Shown: positions 49,907 through 59,982, counted from the first letter of the stretch. The stretch is 64,000 bases of DNA from Aeromonas australiensis (GCF_000819725.1 NZ_CDDH01000079.1:1-64000), one strand, 5' to 3'. Made by a program: numbers and translations. The notes: generated by a model from the letters alone, not told the origin.

Positions 49907-49953
49907 TATTCTATCTGTTTATCTCAATCATCACTCTTCGAGCTGAGCCTTGG

Positions 49954-50247
49954 TCAGTATCCTTGCTGTACCAGTAACTGCTCGCAGCCAGCCTGTTTCC
50001 ACTCGCGCTCGAGATAGTGGCTCACATCCGCCATGTTTTGCCCCCGATATTGAAACTGCACCTCGGCACTGTGCTGGTTGAGATCCGCAATCCGTTGCTT
50101 CAGGCTGCCGCATTGCCACAGGCTGACGGTGGGCACGCCCCGTTCGGCCAGCACGATGGCATCTTCCCGATTCAGTTGCCACTCCTCCAGTTGTGCCCGT
50201 GTCAGGGCAACCATCAACACCAGCAGTGCCACTTCAGGTAGTTTCAT
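49954..50247 (-). CDS. Hypothetical exported protein, 97 residues
   Basis: The frame starts MKLPEVALLVLMVALTRAQL, a likely uncleaved or short signal segment, and continues as a charged soluble stretch with three cysteines. GGGAG precedes the ATG; the longer frame upstream is not supported. Family not recognised. The 3' end lies about 50 bp from the convergent tRNA-Cys gene. Confidence 0.62.
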   Translation of the reverse strand: MKLPEVALLVLMVALTRAQLEEWQLNREDAIVLAERGVPTVSLWQCGSLKQRIADLNQHSAEVQFQYRGQNMADVSHYLEREWKQAGCEQLLVQQGY

Positions 50248-50391
50248 GCGTGTCTCCCTACTGCATGTTTTTCCCCTGATAACTGTGGCAAAGCGCACGA
50301 TTTTCGCAAGTTTGTTAATTGTTGGTTAATAACGTAACATTATTTCAGTGATTACCGTTTTTTGCGGTTTTTTAGCAAAAAATACACCTGG

Positions 50392-50410
50392 CATGTAGTA
50401 ATCCTACATG
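50392..50410. promoter_or_regulatory. CATGTAG-TAATC-CTACATG dyad upstream of ybfA
   Basis: A perfect 7-bp inverted repeat overlaps the probable promoter of ybfA, about 50 bp before its start. A candidate operator, no known motif claimed. Confidence 0.35.
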
Positions 50411-50458
50411 TAGTGGGGTAATATTTGCTCAGTGGTCTTACCAGTAAGGAGTTGCATT

Positions 50459-50659
50459 ATGTTTCACCCCTTTTCCCTGACTCAGATTATTATGCGTCGC
50501 ATTTATGTATTGCTGGTGGGCATTCTGGCTTTTCCCGTGATGCTATTTCGCAGCGATCGTGCACGCTTCTACAGCTATTTGCACCGGATCTGGAACAAAA
50601 CCAGCACCAAACCGGTTTGGCTCAAAATGAGCGAGCGTGGCGAGCGGATCTTCTACTAA
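50459..50659 (+). CDS. ybfA: YbfA-like small protein (DUF2517)
   Basis: This 66-residue protein has one hydrophobic helix (MRRIYVLLVGILAFPVMLF) followed by the conserved tail DRARFYSYLHRIWNKTS and KPVW. This matches E. coli YbfA (68 residues, DUF2517) closely from memory. The ATG at 50459 has AAGGAG 8 bp upstream. A single gene with its own terminator. Function unknown; probably inner membrane. Confidence 0.85.
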   Translation: MFHPFSLTQIIMRRIYVLLVGILAFPVMLFRSDRARFYSYLHRIWNKTSTKPVWLKMSERGERIFY

Positions 50660-50696
50660 ATCCCATTCGCACGATCTGGTGCAAAAAATAGGTGTA

Positions 50697-50727
50697 AAAA
50701 AGAGACAGCATTGGCTGTCTCTTTTTT
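50697..50727 (+). terminator. Terminator of ybfA
   Basis: AAAAAGAGACAGC-ATTG-GCTGTCTCTTTTTTT about 40 bp after the ybfA stop. Confidence 0.88.
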
Positions 50728-50759
50728 TATCTGCTGGTCTGGAGCCCTCTCTTCCGGCC

Positions 50760-51258
50760 ATCCGCCCGTCTGTGGGGGGGGAGTGTTTAATGCGTATATC
50801 GTGACTGGTGCTATCCGCTCACAGTAGTTGTGACCGGATCGCTTGGCGGTGCTCGTTCTCTACACACCGGACAAGGGAAGTGTTGGCCGAATGGCAAGGG
50901 GGCTTATCGCGAGGTGAAATCTGCAGGAGGCCGAAGGCAAAATGCGGGTCTGAAGAATGGGAAGCAGTAATGCACCGTTTAGTCGAGCGAGCAAGATGAT
51001 GAAGGCCGCACTGAATGAAGTCAGAGCGTGGCGTTCGTTGTGTTAACAGTGTGGGGTCAGACATATGCATCAAGCGTACATAGAGAAAGTGCTTTGAGGA
51101 ATTGGGGTTGGCATTGCTGCAGGCGTAGCATAGAGAGCGCTTGAGTTAACGTGAACACGCAGTATGCGGGACCTCATCCAAGATGTGGTAAGCGTGTGGT
51201 AGTTGGAGACTCTCCTGCTTGAGCTGCAGAACCGCTTATCAGCAGTAGATTGGTTGGT
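50760..51258. other. 500-bp stretch without a convincing gene
   Basis: It contains a run of nine G residues (50774-50782) and short open frames on both strands (50808-50999 rightward; 50819-51073 leftward) without ribosome sites or family features. It may hold a decayed gene or an sRNA; nothing definite. Confidence 0.4.
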
Positions 51259-52191
51259 TTAATCCGGTGAGATGACAACCTGGTTGCGCCCCTGGCCTTT
51301 GGCCTGATAAAGGGCCCGGTCTGCCATCATCAGCAGATAGTCTATGCTCTCTTGCCCCTTCATGGTGGCACACCCCAGACTAATGGTGAGAGAGATCCAA
51401 TCCCCTTGCCACGATAACTTGGTGGTGCTGACATGCTGGCGCAGCTGCTCGGCACGACGTGCCGCCTGTTCAATGGTGCAACCCGGCAGGATCAGCAGGA
51501 ACTCCTCCCCGCCCCAGCGGGCCAGACTCTCTCCCGGTAACAGCTGGTCGGCCATGGTGTGGGCGACAGAACAGAGCACGGCATCCCCCGCAGGATGGCC
51601 GAAAGTGTCATTAACCTGTTTGAAATGGTCGATATCTCCCAGCACTACCGAAAGGGGCTCACCTTGCAACCAAAGGGCCTGCAGCTGTTGCTGGGCGCCA
51701 CGCCGGTTGGTCAGTTCGGTGAGGGGATCGGTGCAGGAGAGGCGGCTCACCTCTTCCACCATGCACTGCAGGTCGTGGATATCGCGAAAGGTGATGATAT
51801 GGCCATCCGGGATGGCATCGGCTCCCAGCTGGGCAGTGACGATAAACCAGCGCGATTGACCGCTTTTGCAGCGGATCAGCGCAGGCATCTCGGCGACCTC
51901 CAGTCCTTGCGACAAACTCTGTTCTACCTGGGAGTGCCAGGAGTCAATGATGGTGCGGCGATACCCTTCATCCGGGTAGGCGACCTGAAACCAGGAGGCC
52001 ATGTCAGGCAGATCGTCTAGGTTGTAGCCCAGCTGCTCAATAAAGGCTTTATTCAGGAAGCGGTGGCGCCGCTGCGGGATCATGTCGGGTGAGCCGCCAT
52101 CGTGACGGGCAATGGATTCTGACACCAGAATAGGCAGCGGGATCACATCGAAGGAGCGAAACAGCATCTGCTGCAGTTGTTGGTCATCCAT
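51259..52191 (-). CDS. PAS-GGDEF diguanylate cyclase
   Basis: This 310-residue protein has an N-terminal PAS-like domain (HRFLNKAFIEQLGYNLDDLP) and a C-terminal GGDEF domain. The active loop reads GGEEF (227-231), a catalytically competent variant, preceded by DIDHFKQVNDTFGHPAGD. There is no RxxD inhibitory site in the expected place before GGEEF, so feedback by c-di-GMP is not expected. It has no membrane segment. The ATG at 52191 follows an in-frame TTG at 52197. Signal unknown. Confidence 0.9.
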   Translation of the reverse strand: MDDQQLQQMLFRSFDVIPLPILVSESIARHDGGSPDMIPQRRHRFLNKAFIEQLGYNLDDLPDMASWFQVAYPDEGYRRTIIDSWHSQVEQSLSQGLEVAEMPALIRCKSGQSRWFIVTAQLGADAIPDGHIITFRDIHDLQCMVEEVSRLSCTDPLTELTNRRGAQQQLQALWLQGEPLSVVLGDIDHFKQVNDTFGHPAGDAVLCSVAHTMADQLLPGESLARWGGEEFLLILPGCTIEQAARRAEQLRQHVSTTKLSWQGDWISLTISLGCATMKGQESIDYLLMMADRALYQAKGQGRNQVVISPD

Positions 52192-52362
52192 GGGCAAAAC
52201 TCGGCTCCCTGCTCACCCTTTAACCTGATTACATTAAGTGAAGGCGTGTTGCCGGTAAACTCATTTATTGCAGTTGCAGTTGCAGGGCATGGAGATAAGC
52301 TGGACCCTGCCGAGGGGTCTGATGTTGGTCGATTTTCAGGTGTCTGATTGCCATAAAATAAC

Positions 52363-52389
52363 AAAGCCGCTTCTATCTGGAGCGGCTTT
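52363..52389 (-). terminator. Terminator of mscK
   Basis: AAAGCCGCT, loop, AGCGGCTTT. Read leftward it continues GTTATTTT; a bidirectional function is possible because five T residues follow on the right. Confidence 0.75.
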
Positions 52390-52414
52390 TTCGTTAGGTC
52401 ATGGCTATACGCAA

Positions 52415-55400
52415 TCAGGCTGGCTGCTTGCCATCTTCTGCGGGCGGCGGCAGGGCGGCGGAGTTGGACTCCACCTTCTGCTCTTCGCCCTGCATGTTCT
52501 TGATATAGACATCCATCTGGTTGAAGGCGATCTCGATGCCGTTCTCGCGGAACAGCTGGTCGATCTTGCGGTTCAACTCGTCCACTGCCGGGTTGCGATC
52601 ACCCAGTTCGCTCACGAAGAAGCGCAGCTCGTGATCCAGGGTGCTAGCGCCAAAGGTGAGGAAGTAGACGATAGGAGCCGGGTCTTTCAAGACGCGGCTG
52701 TTCTCTTCCGCAGCCTGTTTGAGCAGGGTACGGGTCAGCTCCAGATCCGAGCCATACGCCACGCCCACCCGCACGATGACACGGGTGACGGTATCACTCA
52801 GCGACCAGTTGATCAGCCGTTCGGTCATCAGCTGCTGGTTAGGGATAATCACCTCTTTGCGGTCGAAGTCAGTCAGGGTGGTGGCGCGAATGCGGATCCG
52901 CGAGACGGTACCGGAGAAGGAGCCGATGGTGACGGTGTCACCGATCCGCACCGGACGCTCGAACAGGATAATGATGCCGGAGACGAAGTTGGAGAGGATC
53001 TCCTTCATGCCGAAACCGATACCGACCGACAGACCACCCGCTACCCACTGCAGCTTGTCCCACTGCACGCCCATCATGGAGAGAGCAGTCAGGGAGCCGA
53101 AACCGATCAGCAGGTAGTTGAGCATGGTGGTGATGGCGTAGGCGGTACCCTGAGCCAGATTGAGCTTGGAGAGCACCAGCACCTCCAGCAAGCCCGGCAG
53201 GTTGCGCGCCAGTGACCAGGCACCGCCGAGCATCAGGAAGCCGATCAGCACGTCACTCAGGCTGATGGGGAACTGCATGGCGTTGGCGCCGCTGCCTTCA
53301 CTGCGGTACCAGAGCTCTATGCTGTCGAGGTAAGAAAAGACAGCCACCAGATCTGACCAGAGCCAATAGAAGGCGACGCCGAAGATCAGCAGCAGCACGG
53401 TACGGGTCAGACGCAGTGACTGTTGGCTGACATCTTCCAGAGCCATAGGTTGTTCTTCGACTGACTCGCCACCTTCCGCATCTTCCGAAGATTTGTGCTC
53501 ACGTTTGGCCACGGCGCGGCGATAGGCCAGACGACGAGCGGCCAATTCCAGACCACGCAGGGCGGTGCGGTAGACCAGGCTCCAGATAATGATGAGGTAG
53601 AAGGATTCAATCAGCCGACCGGTCAGCTTCAGCGCGGTATAGTAGTAACCGAGCACCGCCAGCACGATCAGTGCTACTGGTGCCAGTGCCAGAGCGATAG
53701 CAATCAGCGACTGCTGCATGCTCGCCTCGCCCTTGATGCGGGCGCGGGAGATAGGAAACACCAGATAGGCAGCCACTCCCAGCAGGGTCAGAGTCATGGC
53801 CTGACCGATGACATCATTACCCAGGGTAGAGGGTTCAACCACCGCCTTGGTCGCCAGCATGATGAGCGGTAGCAGCGGCAGCCAGAGGTAGCGCATGCTG
53901 GTGTGCTTGGCCTGCAGCTCCGCTTTCGGGATCCGGAAGTGGGTCTCGGCGATGCCACCCGGGCGCATGACGGCCAGGTAGACGCTGAACACCAGATGAC
54001 CCAGAGCCAGATTGATGGTGATCTGGAACATCAATTTGGGGCTGAGCAGACCGCTATAGCTGAGCAACAGGCCGCCAGCCAGAATAAACAGGCTGCCCGG
54101 CAGACGCTGCAGCACGGTGTAAAAGAGAGCGACAGGAGTGTGCCACTGGTTGTCCTGACGGAAACGACCAAGGTCTTTGGCTATTTTCTTCTGATGTTCG
54201 GCAAGGGTAGGGCGTTTCCACATCAGCAGACCGCCAATCAGCAACAGCGGGAAGGCGAGCAGGGAGATCCCCAACAGCTCTTCGCGCCAGCGTGTCCAAT
54301 CCGGTTTCAATACCCAGTCGGAGGCTTGTTTATAAGCCTGTGAAGGCCAATTGATAAACCACTTGCTGTCGATGGGCTTGTTGCTGCTTACCCAGAAGAT
54401 GTGCTGTTGCAGGGTAAATTCGATGGCCGCATGGGTACGAGCAAGTTGCTGCTGAGTCAGCTGCAGGCTGATGGCGTTGGTAAGCTGGCTGTCGAGCTGG
54501 CGGTTAAGCTGGTCGAGCAGATTGATACGGGTATCGAGCAGTTTGGCAAGGCTGGCCTTGTCTTCTTCGCTGACCGGCTCCCTGCTGCTGGCGATCAAGT
54601 TGTCCAGATAGAGGTTCTTCTGAAACAGCTGGTCACGCTGCTGGCTCAGTTCAAACTGGGCCAGATGGAGATCGGCGATCTGCTCTTCCAGGTTCTTGAC
54701 GGCAGTGGTCGGTGCCGCTTCCAGCTGCTGGTAGAGCTGATAGAGGATGCGTGACAGCAGCAGGTTTCCCTTGAGCATCTGCACCTGTTCATTGAGGTTG
54801 CGCTCGGTCTGGATGCCGCGCTCCAGCCAGCTCTTGGCTTGCAGGTTTTTCTGCACCAGGGCGTTGAGGCTGCTGGTGACGCTAATGAGCTGCTGGCTGA
54901 GCTGGTGGTTAAGCTCCTGCTCTCTTTGCACTAGCGGGCTGGATTGGGTGGCGACTAGCTCACCGGTCTGCTCGGCCGTTTTTTCGGTGTCGCCAAGGCG
55001 CTTGGCACTGCTCTGATCCTGCAGCAGCTGCAGTTTCTGCTCTTCGCTGGCCAGACGGGTACTCTGGTAGTCGCGTTGTTTGATCGCCAGATCCTGCATG
55101 CTGGTACGGTTGTCCAGCTGCTTTTGCAGATGGGCCAGTTGCAGGTCGAGCAGAGCATGCTCGGCACCGAGCTTCATCTTCTCGGCGACGGAGACGTTTT
55201 CACCCGCGTTGAGGCGGTTGCGGATCTCCTGACTGCGCTGATAGGCCCGGCTCATGCTGGTCTGGGCACGCTCCGGCAGGGTTTGCAGGCTGGTGAGCTG
55301 GCTGGCGATGGTGCCGAGGGCCTCCTGGGCCGCCTGCATATTGGCCAGTACTTCCGGTTGACGAGCGTCTAGCTCTGCCAGGCTCATGCTGGCGTATTCG

Positions 55401-55744
55401 TCTTTGATCTGTTCGGCGCTCTTGCCCTTGGTCAGTGCATCAAGCTTGGCGCTGATCTCTTTGAGTTCGGTGGGCAGGTTGCGAAGCCGTTGGGCTTGGG
55501 TCTTGGCCTTCGCCTCTTCCTTGTCGATGCTGTCGAGCAGGGCGAGGGTTTCGGTCAGTAACTTCTGCTCCGTCAGCTGACTGGTGGTCAGGGTCTCTGA
55601 CTTACCCAGACCATCCAGTGCTCGTTGCACTGCGCTGCGGGAGGGGACATCTTGCGCCATGGCTTGCGAGACGCAGAGGCTGGCGAGGAGGCAGAGTAGC
55701 GGCAACAGGGTGGCCGAGACGCTTTTAAAACGTATTGAGGGCAT
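52415..55744 (-). CDS. mscK: Mechanosensitive channel MscK (KefA)
   Basis: This is a 1109-residue potassium-dependent mechanosensitive channel. It has a signal peptide (ATLLPLLCLLASLCVSQAMA), a long periplasmic coiled-coil region (about 35-465), several transmembrane helices (about 490-860) and an MscS core. The core has the pore-lining GGLSVGIGFGMKEILSNFVSGIIILFERPVRIGDTV region (landmark near residues 905-940) and the IRIRATTLTDFDRKEVIIPN strand. Length and order match E. coli MscK (1120). Single gene with promoter upstream. Confidence 0.95.
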   Translation of the reverse strand: MPSIRFKSVSATLLPLLCLLASLCVSQAMAQDVPSRSAVQRALDGLGKSETLTTSQLTEQKLLTETLALLDSIDKEEAKAKTQAQRLRNLPTELKEISAKLDALTKGKSAEQIKDEYASMSLAELDARQPEVLANMQAAQEALGTIASQLTSLQTLPERAQTSMSRAYQRSQEIRNRLNAGENVSVAEKMKLGAEHALLDLQLAHLQKQLDNRTSMQDLAIKQRDYQSTRLASEEQKLQLLQDQSSAKRLGDTEKTAEQTGELVATQSSPLVQREQELNHQLSQQLISVTSSLNALVQKNLQAKSWLERGIQTERNLNEQVQMLKGNLLLSRILYQLYQQLEAAPTTAVKNLEEQIADLHLAQFELSQQRDQLFQKNLYLDNLIASSREPVSEEDKASLAKLLDTRINLLDQLNRQLDSQLTNAISLQLTQQQLARTHAAIEFTLQQHIFWVSSNKPIDSKWFINWPSQAYKQASDWVLKPDWTRWREELLGISLLAFPLLLIGGLLMWKRPTLAEHQKKIAKDLGRFRQDNQWHTPVALFYTVLQRLPGSLFILAGGLLLSYSGLLSPKLMFQITINLALGHLVFSVYLAVMRPGGIAETHFRIPKAELQAKHTSMRYLWLPLLPLIMLATKAVVEPSTLGNDVIGQAMTLTLLGVAAYLVFPISRARIKGEASMQQSLIAIALALAPVALIVLAVLGYYYTALKLTGRLIESFYLIIIWSLVYRTALRGLELAARRLAYRRAVAKREHKSSEDAEGGESVEEQPMALEDVSQQSLRLTRTVLLLIFGVAFYWLWSDLVAVFSYLDSIELWYRSEGSGANAMQFPISLSDVLIGFLMLGGAWSLARNLPGLLEVLVLSKLNLAQGTAYAITTMLNYLLIGFGSLTALSMMGVQWDKLQWVAGGLSVGIGFGMKEILSNFVSGIIILFERPVRIGDTVTIGSFSGTVSRIRIRATTLTDFDRKEVIIPNQQLMTERLINWSLSDTVTRVIVRVGVAYGSDLELTRTLLKQAAEENSRVLKDPAPIVYFLTFGASTLDHELRFFVSELGDRNPAVDELNRKIDQLFRENGIEIAFNQMDVYIKNMQGEEQKVESNSAALPPPAEDGKQPA

Positions 55745-55850
55745 ATAACTTCCGGGCTATTACGCGATATTCGGGAGATTTCCCGCATAGATTAAATTCG
55801 CGTGGATTCTAACACCGGGCTTGTCAGGTAAGCAGGGGGGAGGGACAAAA

Positions 55851-55876
55851 AAAACGGCGCCCGCAGGCGCCGTTTT
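55851..55876 (-). terminator. Terminator of pykF
   Basis: AAAACGGCGCC-CGCA-GGCGCCGTTTT. Read leftward it ends in a long T-run; 19 bp beyond the pykF stop. Confidence 0.9.
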
Positions 55877-55894
55877 CAACTCGTTCAGCTCTGA

Positions 55895-57307
55895 TTAAAG
55901 AACGTGAACAGAAGCGGTGTTGGTGGTGCCGCTCGGTACCAGAGCACCGGAGACCATCACAACAACGTCACCTTTCAGACCCATGCCGATTTCCAGCGCG
56001 GCTTCTTTACCGATGCGATAGAAATCGTCGGTAGAGGCGATGCTGTCAACCACGTGAGCAACCACACCCTTGGTCAGAACCAGTTGGGCAGCAGTTTTCT
56101 TGTTGGTGGTGATAGCCAGGATCCAGGCTTTCGGGAAGTACTTGCGAATGGCCTTGGCAGACTTGCCGCCTTCGGTAGCGACCACGATCAGCGGGGCGTC
56201 CAGCTTCTCGGAGGTCTCTACGGCGCCTTTACATACGGCTTCGGTGATGCGCAGCTTGTTGCTGTCGTTGGCAGCAGACAGGTTGGACGGCATCACGGCA
56301 TCGGTACGCTCGCAGATGGTGGCCATGATGGTCACGGCTTCCAGCGGGTACTTACCCTTGGCGGATTCACCGGACAGCATGACTGCATCGGTACCGTCCA
56401 GGATGGCGTTCGCTACGTCGCCAGCTTCGGCGCGGGTCGGACGCGGGTTCTTGATCATGGAGTCCAGCATCTGGGTGGCAGTGATAACCACTTTGCGGGC
56501 TTTGTTACACTTGGCGATGATCATCTTCTGGGCGAAGATCACTTCTTCAACCGGGATCTCTACACCCATGTCGCCACGCGCAACCATGATGCCGTCGGAA
56601 ACAGCCAGGATCTCGTCGAAGTTGTCCAGACCTTCCTGGTTTTCGATCTTGGAGATGATCTGGATGTTCTCGCCACCGTGAGCTTTCAGGTGCTCACGGA
56701 TTTCCAGCACGTCTTCTTTTTTGCGGATGAAAGAAGCTGCAACGAAGTCAACGCTCTGCTCGCAACCGAAGATCAGGTCGCGCTTGTCTTTCTCGGCCAG
56801 GGCCGGCAGCTTGATGGAGACGCCCGGCAGGTTAACACCTTTGTTCTCGCCCAGATCACCGTTGTTCAGCACTTTACAGACCACTTCGCGCTCGGTGATT
56901 TCGATAACGTCCAGACCGATCAGGCCGTCATCAACCAGGATGCGGTTGCCGACGCGCAGATCGTTGGCGAAACCCGGGTAGGTTACGGCCACTTTGTCTT
57001 TGTTGCCAACCACGGTCTGGTCGGTGGTGAAGGTGAAAGTCTGGCCGGCGACCAGCGCAACATCGTTGCCGCCTTCCAGCTTCATGGTACGGATTTCCGG
57101 GCCCTTGGTGTCCAGCAGGATAGCAGCGTGCTTGCCGGTCTCGGCCATCACAGCGCGCAGGTTGCTGATGCGGCCGCCGTGCTCGGCGTAGTCACCGTGG
57201 GAGAAGTTCAGGCGCATGACGTTCATGCCGGCGTCCAGCATTTTGGCCAGCATTTCTTTGGATTCGGTCTTCGGACCGATGGTGCAGACAATTTTGGTCT
57301 TTTTCAT
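55895..57307 (-). CDS. pykF: Pyruvate kinase I
   Basis: This 470-residue type I pyruvate kinase (phosphoenolpyruvate + ADP to pyruvate + ATP) starts [20 protein letters not shown], followed by [17 protein letters not shown], the active-site signature ISKIENQEG, and [12 protein letters not shown]. The C-terminus is [18 protein letters not shown], nearly identical to E. coli PykF. An ATG four codons earlier (57319) is possible and slightly better placed for a weak GGA. The promoter region carries three AACGTTTT repeats. Confidence 0.96.
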   Translation of the reverse strand: MKKTKIVCTIGPKTESKEMLAKMLDAGMNVMRLNFSHGDYAEHGGRISNLRAVMAETGKHAAILLDTKGPEIRTMKLEGGNDVALVAGQTFTFTTDQTVVGNKDKVAVTYPGFANDLRVGNRILVDDGLIGLDVIEITEREVVCKVLNNGDLGENKGVNLPGVSIKLPALAEKDKRDLIFGCEQSVDFVAASFIRKKEDVLEIREHLKAHGGENIQIISKIENQEGLDNFDEILAVSDGIMVARGDMGVEIPVEEVIFAQKMIIAKCNKARKVVITATQMLDSMIKNPRPTRAEAGDVANAILDGTDAVMLSGESAKGKYPLEAVTIMATICERTDAVMPSNLSAANDSNKLRITEAVCKGAVETSEKLDAPLIVVATEGGKSAKAIRKYFPKAWILAITTNKKTAAQLVLTKGVVAHVVDSIASTDDFYRIGKEAALEIGMGLKGDVVVMVSGALVPSGTTNTASVHVL

Positions 57308-57382
57308 GTCAATCTTCATGGTTAAGGAATTTCCGCCGAGCAATATACACCAGTTTTTGGAATCTTTTTATGATCCAGAAAC

Positions 57383-57426
57383 AACGTTTTGACCAGATAA
57401 CGTTTTCTTTTCAGGGATAACGTTTT
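57383..57426. promoter_or_regulatory. Three AACGTTTT repeats upstream of pykF
   Basis: AACGTTTT occurs at 57383-57390, 57399-57406 and 57419-57426 (steps of 16 and 20 bp), the last two as GATAACGTTTTC. E. coli pykF is controlled by Cra, whose site contains AAACGTTT; these repeats are a candidate operator array for a LacI/Cra-type regulator. Confidence 0.5.
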
Positions 57427-57615
57427 CCTGTGAGTCACATTTTAGAGCATACGGCTACAGGTTTAGGCTGAAGGGATACAAATGTTGCCATCTGTGGTTG
57501 TTTGGCCGGGTGGCGGTTCAAATGTTGTAAAATGACCACCCGCCCGCTGTCACCGTCTTGTCACCGGCTTGCGCAAAAATGTTAGTTCATTGGCGCACGG
57601 GTGAAGGGGGGCGGC

Positions 57616-57858
57616 ATGAAAAACAGCGATGAAACCGGATGGGCTCTGCTCTTGCTGGGCACCGCCCTGCTGCTGGTTCAGACACTGCCAGCCCGCTACT
57701 GGCCTGATAATGCCGGTCTGCTGGCGATCTTCTCCCATCCGGGGAAAGGGGAGGCGGCCGCCGAGGTTGTGGTGTGGCGAGAGTGGCAGGATCACAGTGC
57801 CGCGACCCGCATGGCGCTTCGTGCAGCCCGACCGCAGCCGGAAGCGACGCAGCCTTGA
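57616..57858 (+). CDS. Small hypothetical protein, 80 residues
   Basis: The frame starts MKNSDETGWALLLLGTALLL, with one hydrophobic helix near the N-terminus and a basic, proline-containing tail. A G-rich ribosome site (GAAGGGGGG) lies just before the ATG. It has no recognised family. Lies between pykF and the dioxygenase gene. Confidence 0.5.
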   Translation: MKNSDETGWALLLLGTALLLVQTLPARYWPDNAGLLAIFSHPGKGEAAAEVVVWREWQDHSAATRMALRAARPQPEATQP

Positions 57859-58025
57859 TATCTATTGCTGCTTACCGGTCGTGAAGGCGTGAAATTATCA
57901 ACCATTGGTTGATAGTGCTTATCTATCTCGTTGGATTGTTCACCTTTCATGGCGGGGGGATAATCGATTCCAACAGCGATATCCCCTCCGGTATCGCCCC
58001 CTGATACCTGGTTGGAGTCTGTTTT

Positions 58026-58790
58026 ATGTCCCTCGCCCCCGTCTGGTTTATCTCTCACGGCGCACCGGATCTGGTGCTGCGTGAGCAACCCGCCACCCGC
58101 TTTCTGCGAACCCTGCGTCTGGGTGAGCTCAAGGGGCTGGTGGTCATCTCCGCCCACTGGTTCAGCCGCGAGTTGCAGCTCAACGTCGAGCCCAAACCGG
58201 CCTTGATGTACGACTTTTACGGCTTTCCCGAGCCCCTCTACCGGATGCGCTGGCCTGCCAGCAGCCCCGAGTGGCTGCAACAAGGAGTGAGCGAGCAACT
58301 GGCACTGGCGGGACTGACTGCTACCCCGGTGCGGCGCGAGCTGGATCACGGGGTCTGGTCGCCGCTCTCCCTGATCGACCCGGAGAGCGAGATCCCGCTG
58401 GTGCAGATCTCCATCCCCGCCAGCTTCACCCCGGCCCAGTTGTGGCAGTTGGGAGAGGTATTGGGGGCGCTGCGCAGTGAGGGGATTGGCATCCTCGCCT
58501 CCGGCGCCATCACCCACAACCTGCGGGCGCTGGGGCCGGAAGACTCGCCGGTGCCGGAGTGGGCCAGCCAGTTTGTCGACTGGCTGGAGCAGAAGATGGC
58601 CGATGAGGATCGGCTGGTGCTGCTTGATTATCGACAACGAGCCCCCGGCGCGGTGGAGTCCCATCCCCATGACGATCACCTGCGTCCGCTCTTTGTGGCG
58701 TTGGGGGCGGCTGATGGTGTGGCACCCACCCGGCTGCACGAAAGCTGGGATGGCGGCAGCCTCTATATGGGCGCCTACCGCTTCGGTTGA
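58026..58790 (+). CDS. ygiD: DODA-type extradiol dioxygenase (YgiD-like, LigB superfamily)
   Basis: This 254-residue iron-dependent dioxygenase of the LigB superfamily is like E. coli YgiD, which opens the ring of L-DOPA. Metal-site histidines are visible in FISHGAPDLVL, ISAHWFSRE, LASGAITHNLRAL and the HPHDDHLRPLFVALGAADG region. The length matches the family. The physiological substrate is uncertain. Confidence 0.88.
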   Translation: MSLAPVWFISHGAPDLVLREQPATRFLRTLRLGELKGLVVISAHWFSRELQLNVEPKPALMYDFYGFPEPLYRMRWPASSPEWLQQGVSEQLALAGLTATPVRRELDHGVWSPLSLIDPESEIPLVQISIPASFTPAQLWQLGEVLGALRSEGIGILASGAITHNLRALGPEDSPVPEWASQFVDWLEQKMADEDRLVLLDYRQRAPGAVESHPHDDHLRPLFVALGAADGVAPTRLHESWDGGSLYMGAYRFG

Positions 58791-59128
58791 ATGAATATTG
58801 AGCGTTATAGAGTTATTGGGTTAATCAGCATTTCTTTATTGAAAATGTGAGAGATGAAAATTTGTGCAAGTTATCAGCGAACGGCTTAACAATAAATTAT
58901 AATAACAGGAATGACAATTGCTGATCAATATGCATTCTGTTGTGCCGGATATCCATTTTTTGTATGGCAATATATCGGTGATATGCAGATTTATTACTGA
59001 GAGATATCGTTTTCTATAGTTTAAAACTTTATGAAATTGTGAATTTGCTGTTTTCGTTAATTACAGGTAAAAGATTCCTCTTGTCTTTTCGTGAGGCAAG
59101 ATTCTTTTAGTTTTTGATGGAAACGGGT
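58791..59128. other. A+T-rich intergenic region with hairpin
   Basis: 338 bp of very A+T-rich sequence before the barrel-protein gene. It contains an imperfect hairpin built from AAAAGATTCCTCTTG and CAAGATTCTTTT (about 59070-59109). No gene seen. Composition changes sharply here from the neighbours on the left. Confidence 0.5.
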
Positions 59129-59944
59129 ATGACATATCGGATGTTACTTTTTGGCACGGCCGCCATACTGTTATCACCGCTGGCGATCGCCGATGACAGA
59201 TCTTCACAGAAAGCGTCACCATGGAGTGGTCTGCTGGAAGCTGATTATACGAGCAACTTCTATAAAAGGGGCTCTTACCATGAAGCGAGGACAGTTGGTC
59301 TAACGGGTATTGTTGATTACAAATTTGTCAATGATAGCAAGTTGAGCGTTAACTTGGCTGGTTTCCACTCGCTGGATAACCCGCAAGGGCAATATTGGCG
59401 TGATGGTTGGCTTAAGTATGGTCATTCCAGACTACTTGAACTGAATCGCTGGGCCACATTAGGCATGGATGGCAGCATACGCATGCCGATGTCTGAGCAG
59501 AGTAAAAAAGATGACTTGCACACCTCTCTGAGGGTTGCCGCACCTCTAAAGATTGATCTCGATTCGCTGCTGACCTCGCTTGAATTTACCTGGCAACCCA
59601 GGTTGATGAAGAATTTCCATGAGTACAAAACTCGGGGTGGCCAAACCCTGAAGGAGTGGACGTTGGAGAATTTACTGAGTCTTGACTATGCCCCTTGGGA
59701 AAAATGGTCTTTTAATCTCAGTATGATTTTAAATAGCCACTGGACGTACTCTGGAAACCGTAAAAAGGATGACTATATTCATTCGGAGAGTCTGTTCTAC
59801 GAGTTTAATAAGTCATGGTCAGTAGGATTGATGTACTCCAACACCGGCATTGTCTATGACCTTGAGCGAGGTGCAACAGGCTCCGTCTCGCTATATGACA
59901 AGCAAAATTCAACCTGGTCGTTGTTGGTTGATTACAGTTTTTAA
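59129..59944 (+). CDS. Putative outer-membrane beta-barrel protein, 271 residues
   Basis: The protein has a signal peptide (MLLFGTAAILLSPLAIADDR). The mature part is built of alternating polar/hydrophobic strands separated by short loops and ends in the C-terminal aromatic residue WSLLVDYSF typical of outer-membrane porin-type barrels. Family not recognised. It lies 38 bp upstream of the metalloprotease lipoprotein gene and shares its A+T-rich composition, so the two are probably cotranscribed. The ATG at 59129 is chosen by the signal peptide and GGAA upstream; ATG 59117 is an alternative. Confidence 0.7.
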   Translation: MTYRMLLFGTAAILLSPLAIADDRSSQKASPWSGLLEADYTSNFYKRGSYHEARTVGLTGIVDYKFVNDSKLSVNLAGFHSLDNPQGQYWRDGWLKYGHSRLLELNRWATLGMDGSIRMPMSEQSKKDDLHTSLRVAAPLKIDLDSLLTSLEFTWQPRLMKNFHEYKTRGGQTLKEWTLENLLSLDYAPWEKWSFNLSMILNSHWTYSGNRKKDDYIHSESLFYEFNKSWSVGLMYSNTGIVYDLERGATGSVSLYDKQNSTWSLLVDYSF

Positions 59945-59982
59945 TTAATAAAAATAAAATATAAAGGAAGGATCCCTTTAAT

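Noticed and set aside
55904..57325. 473-codon frame opposite pykF
   Set aside because: Antisense shadow of a highly conserved gene.
57792..58739. 315-codon frame opposite the dioxygenase gene
   Set aside because: Antisense shadow of the LigB-type gene.
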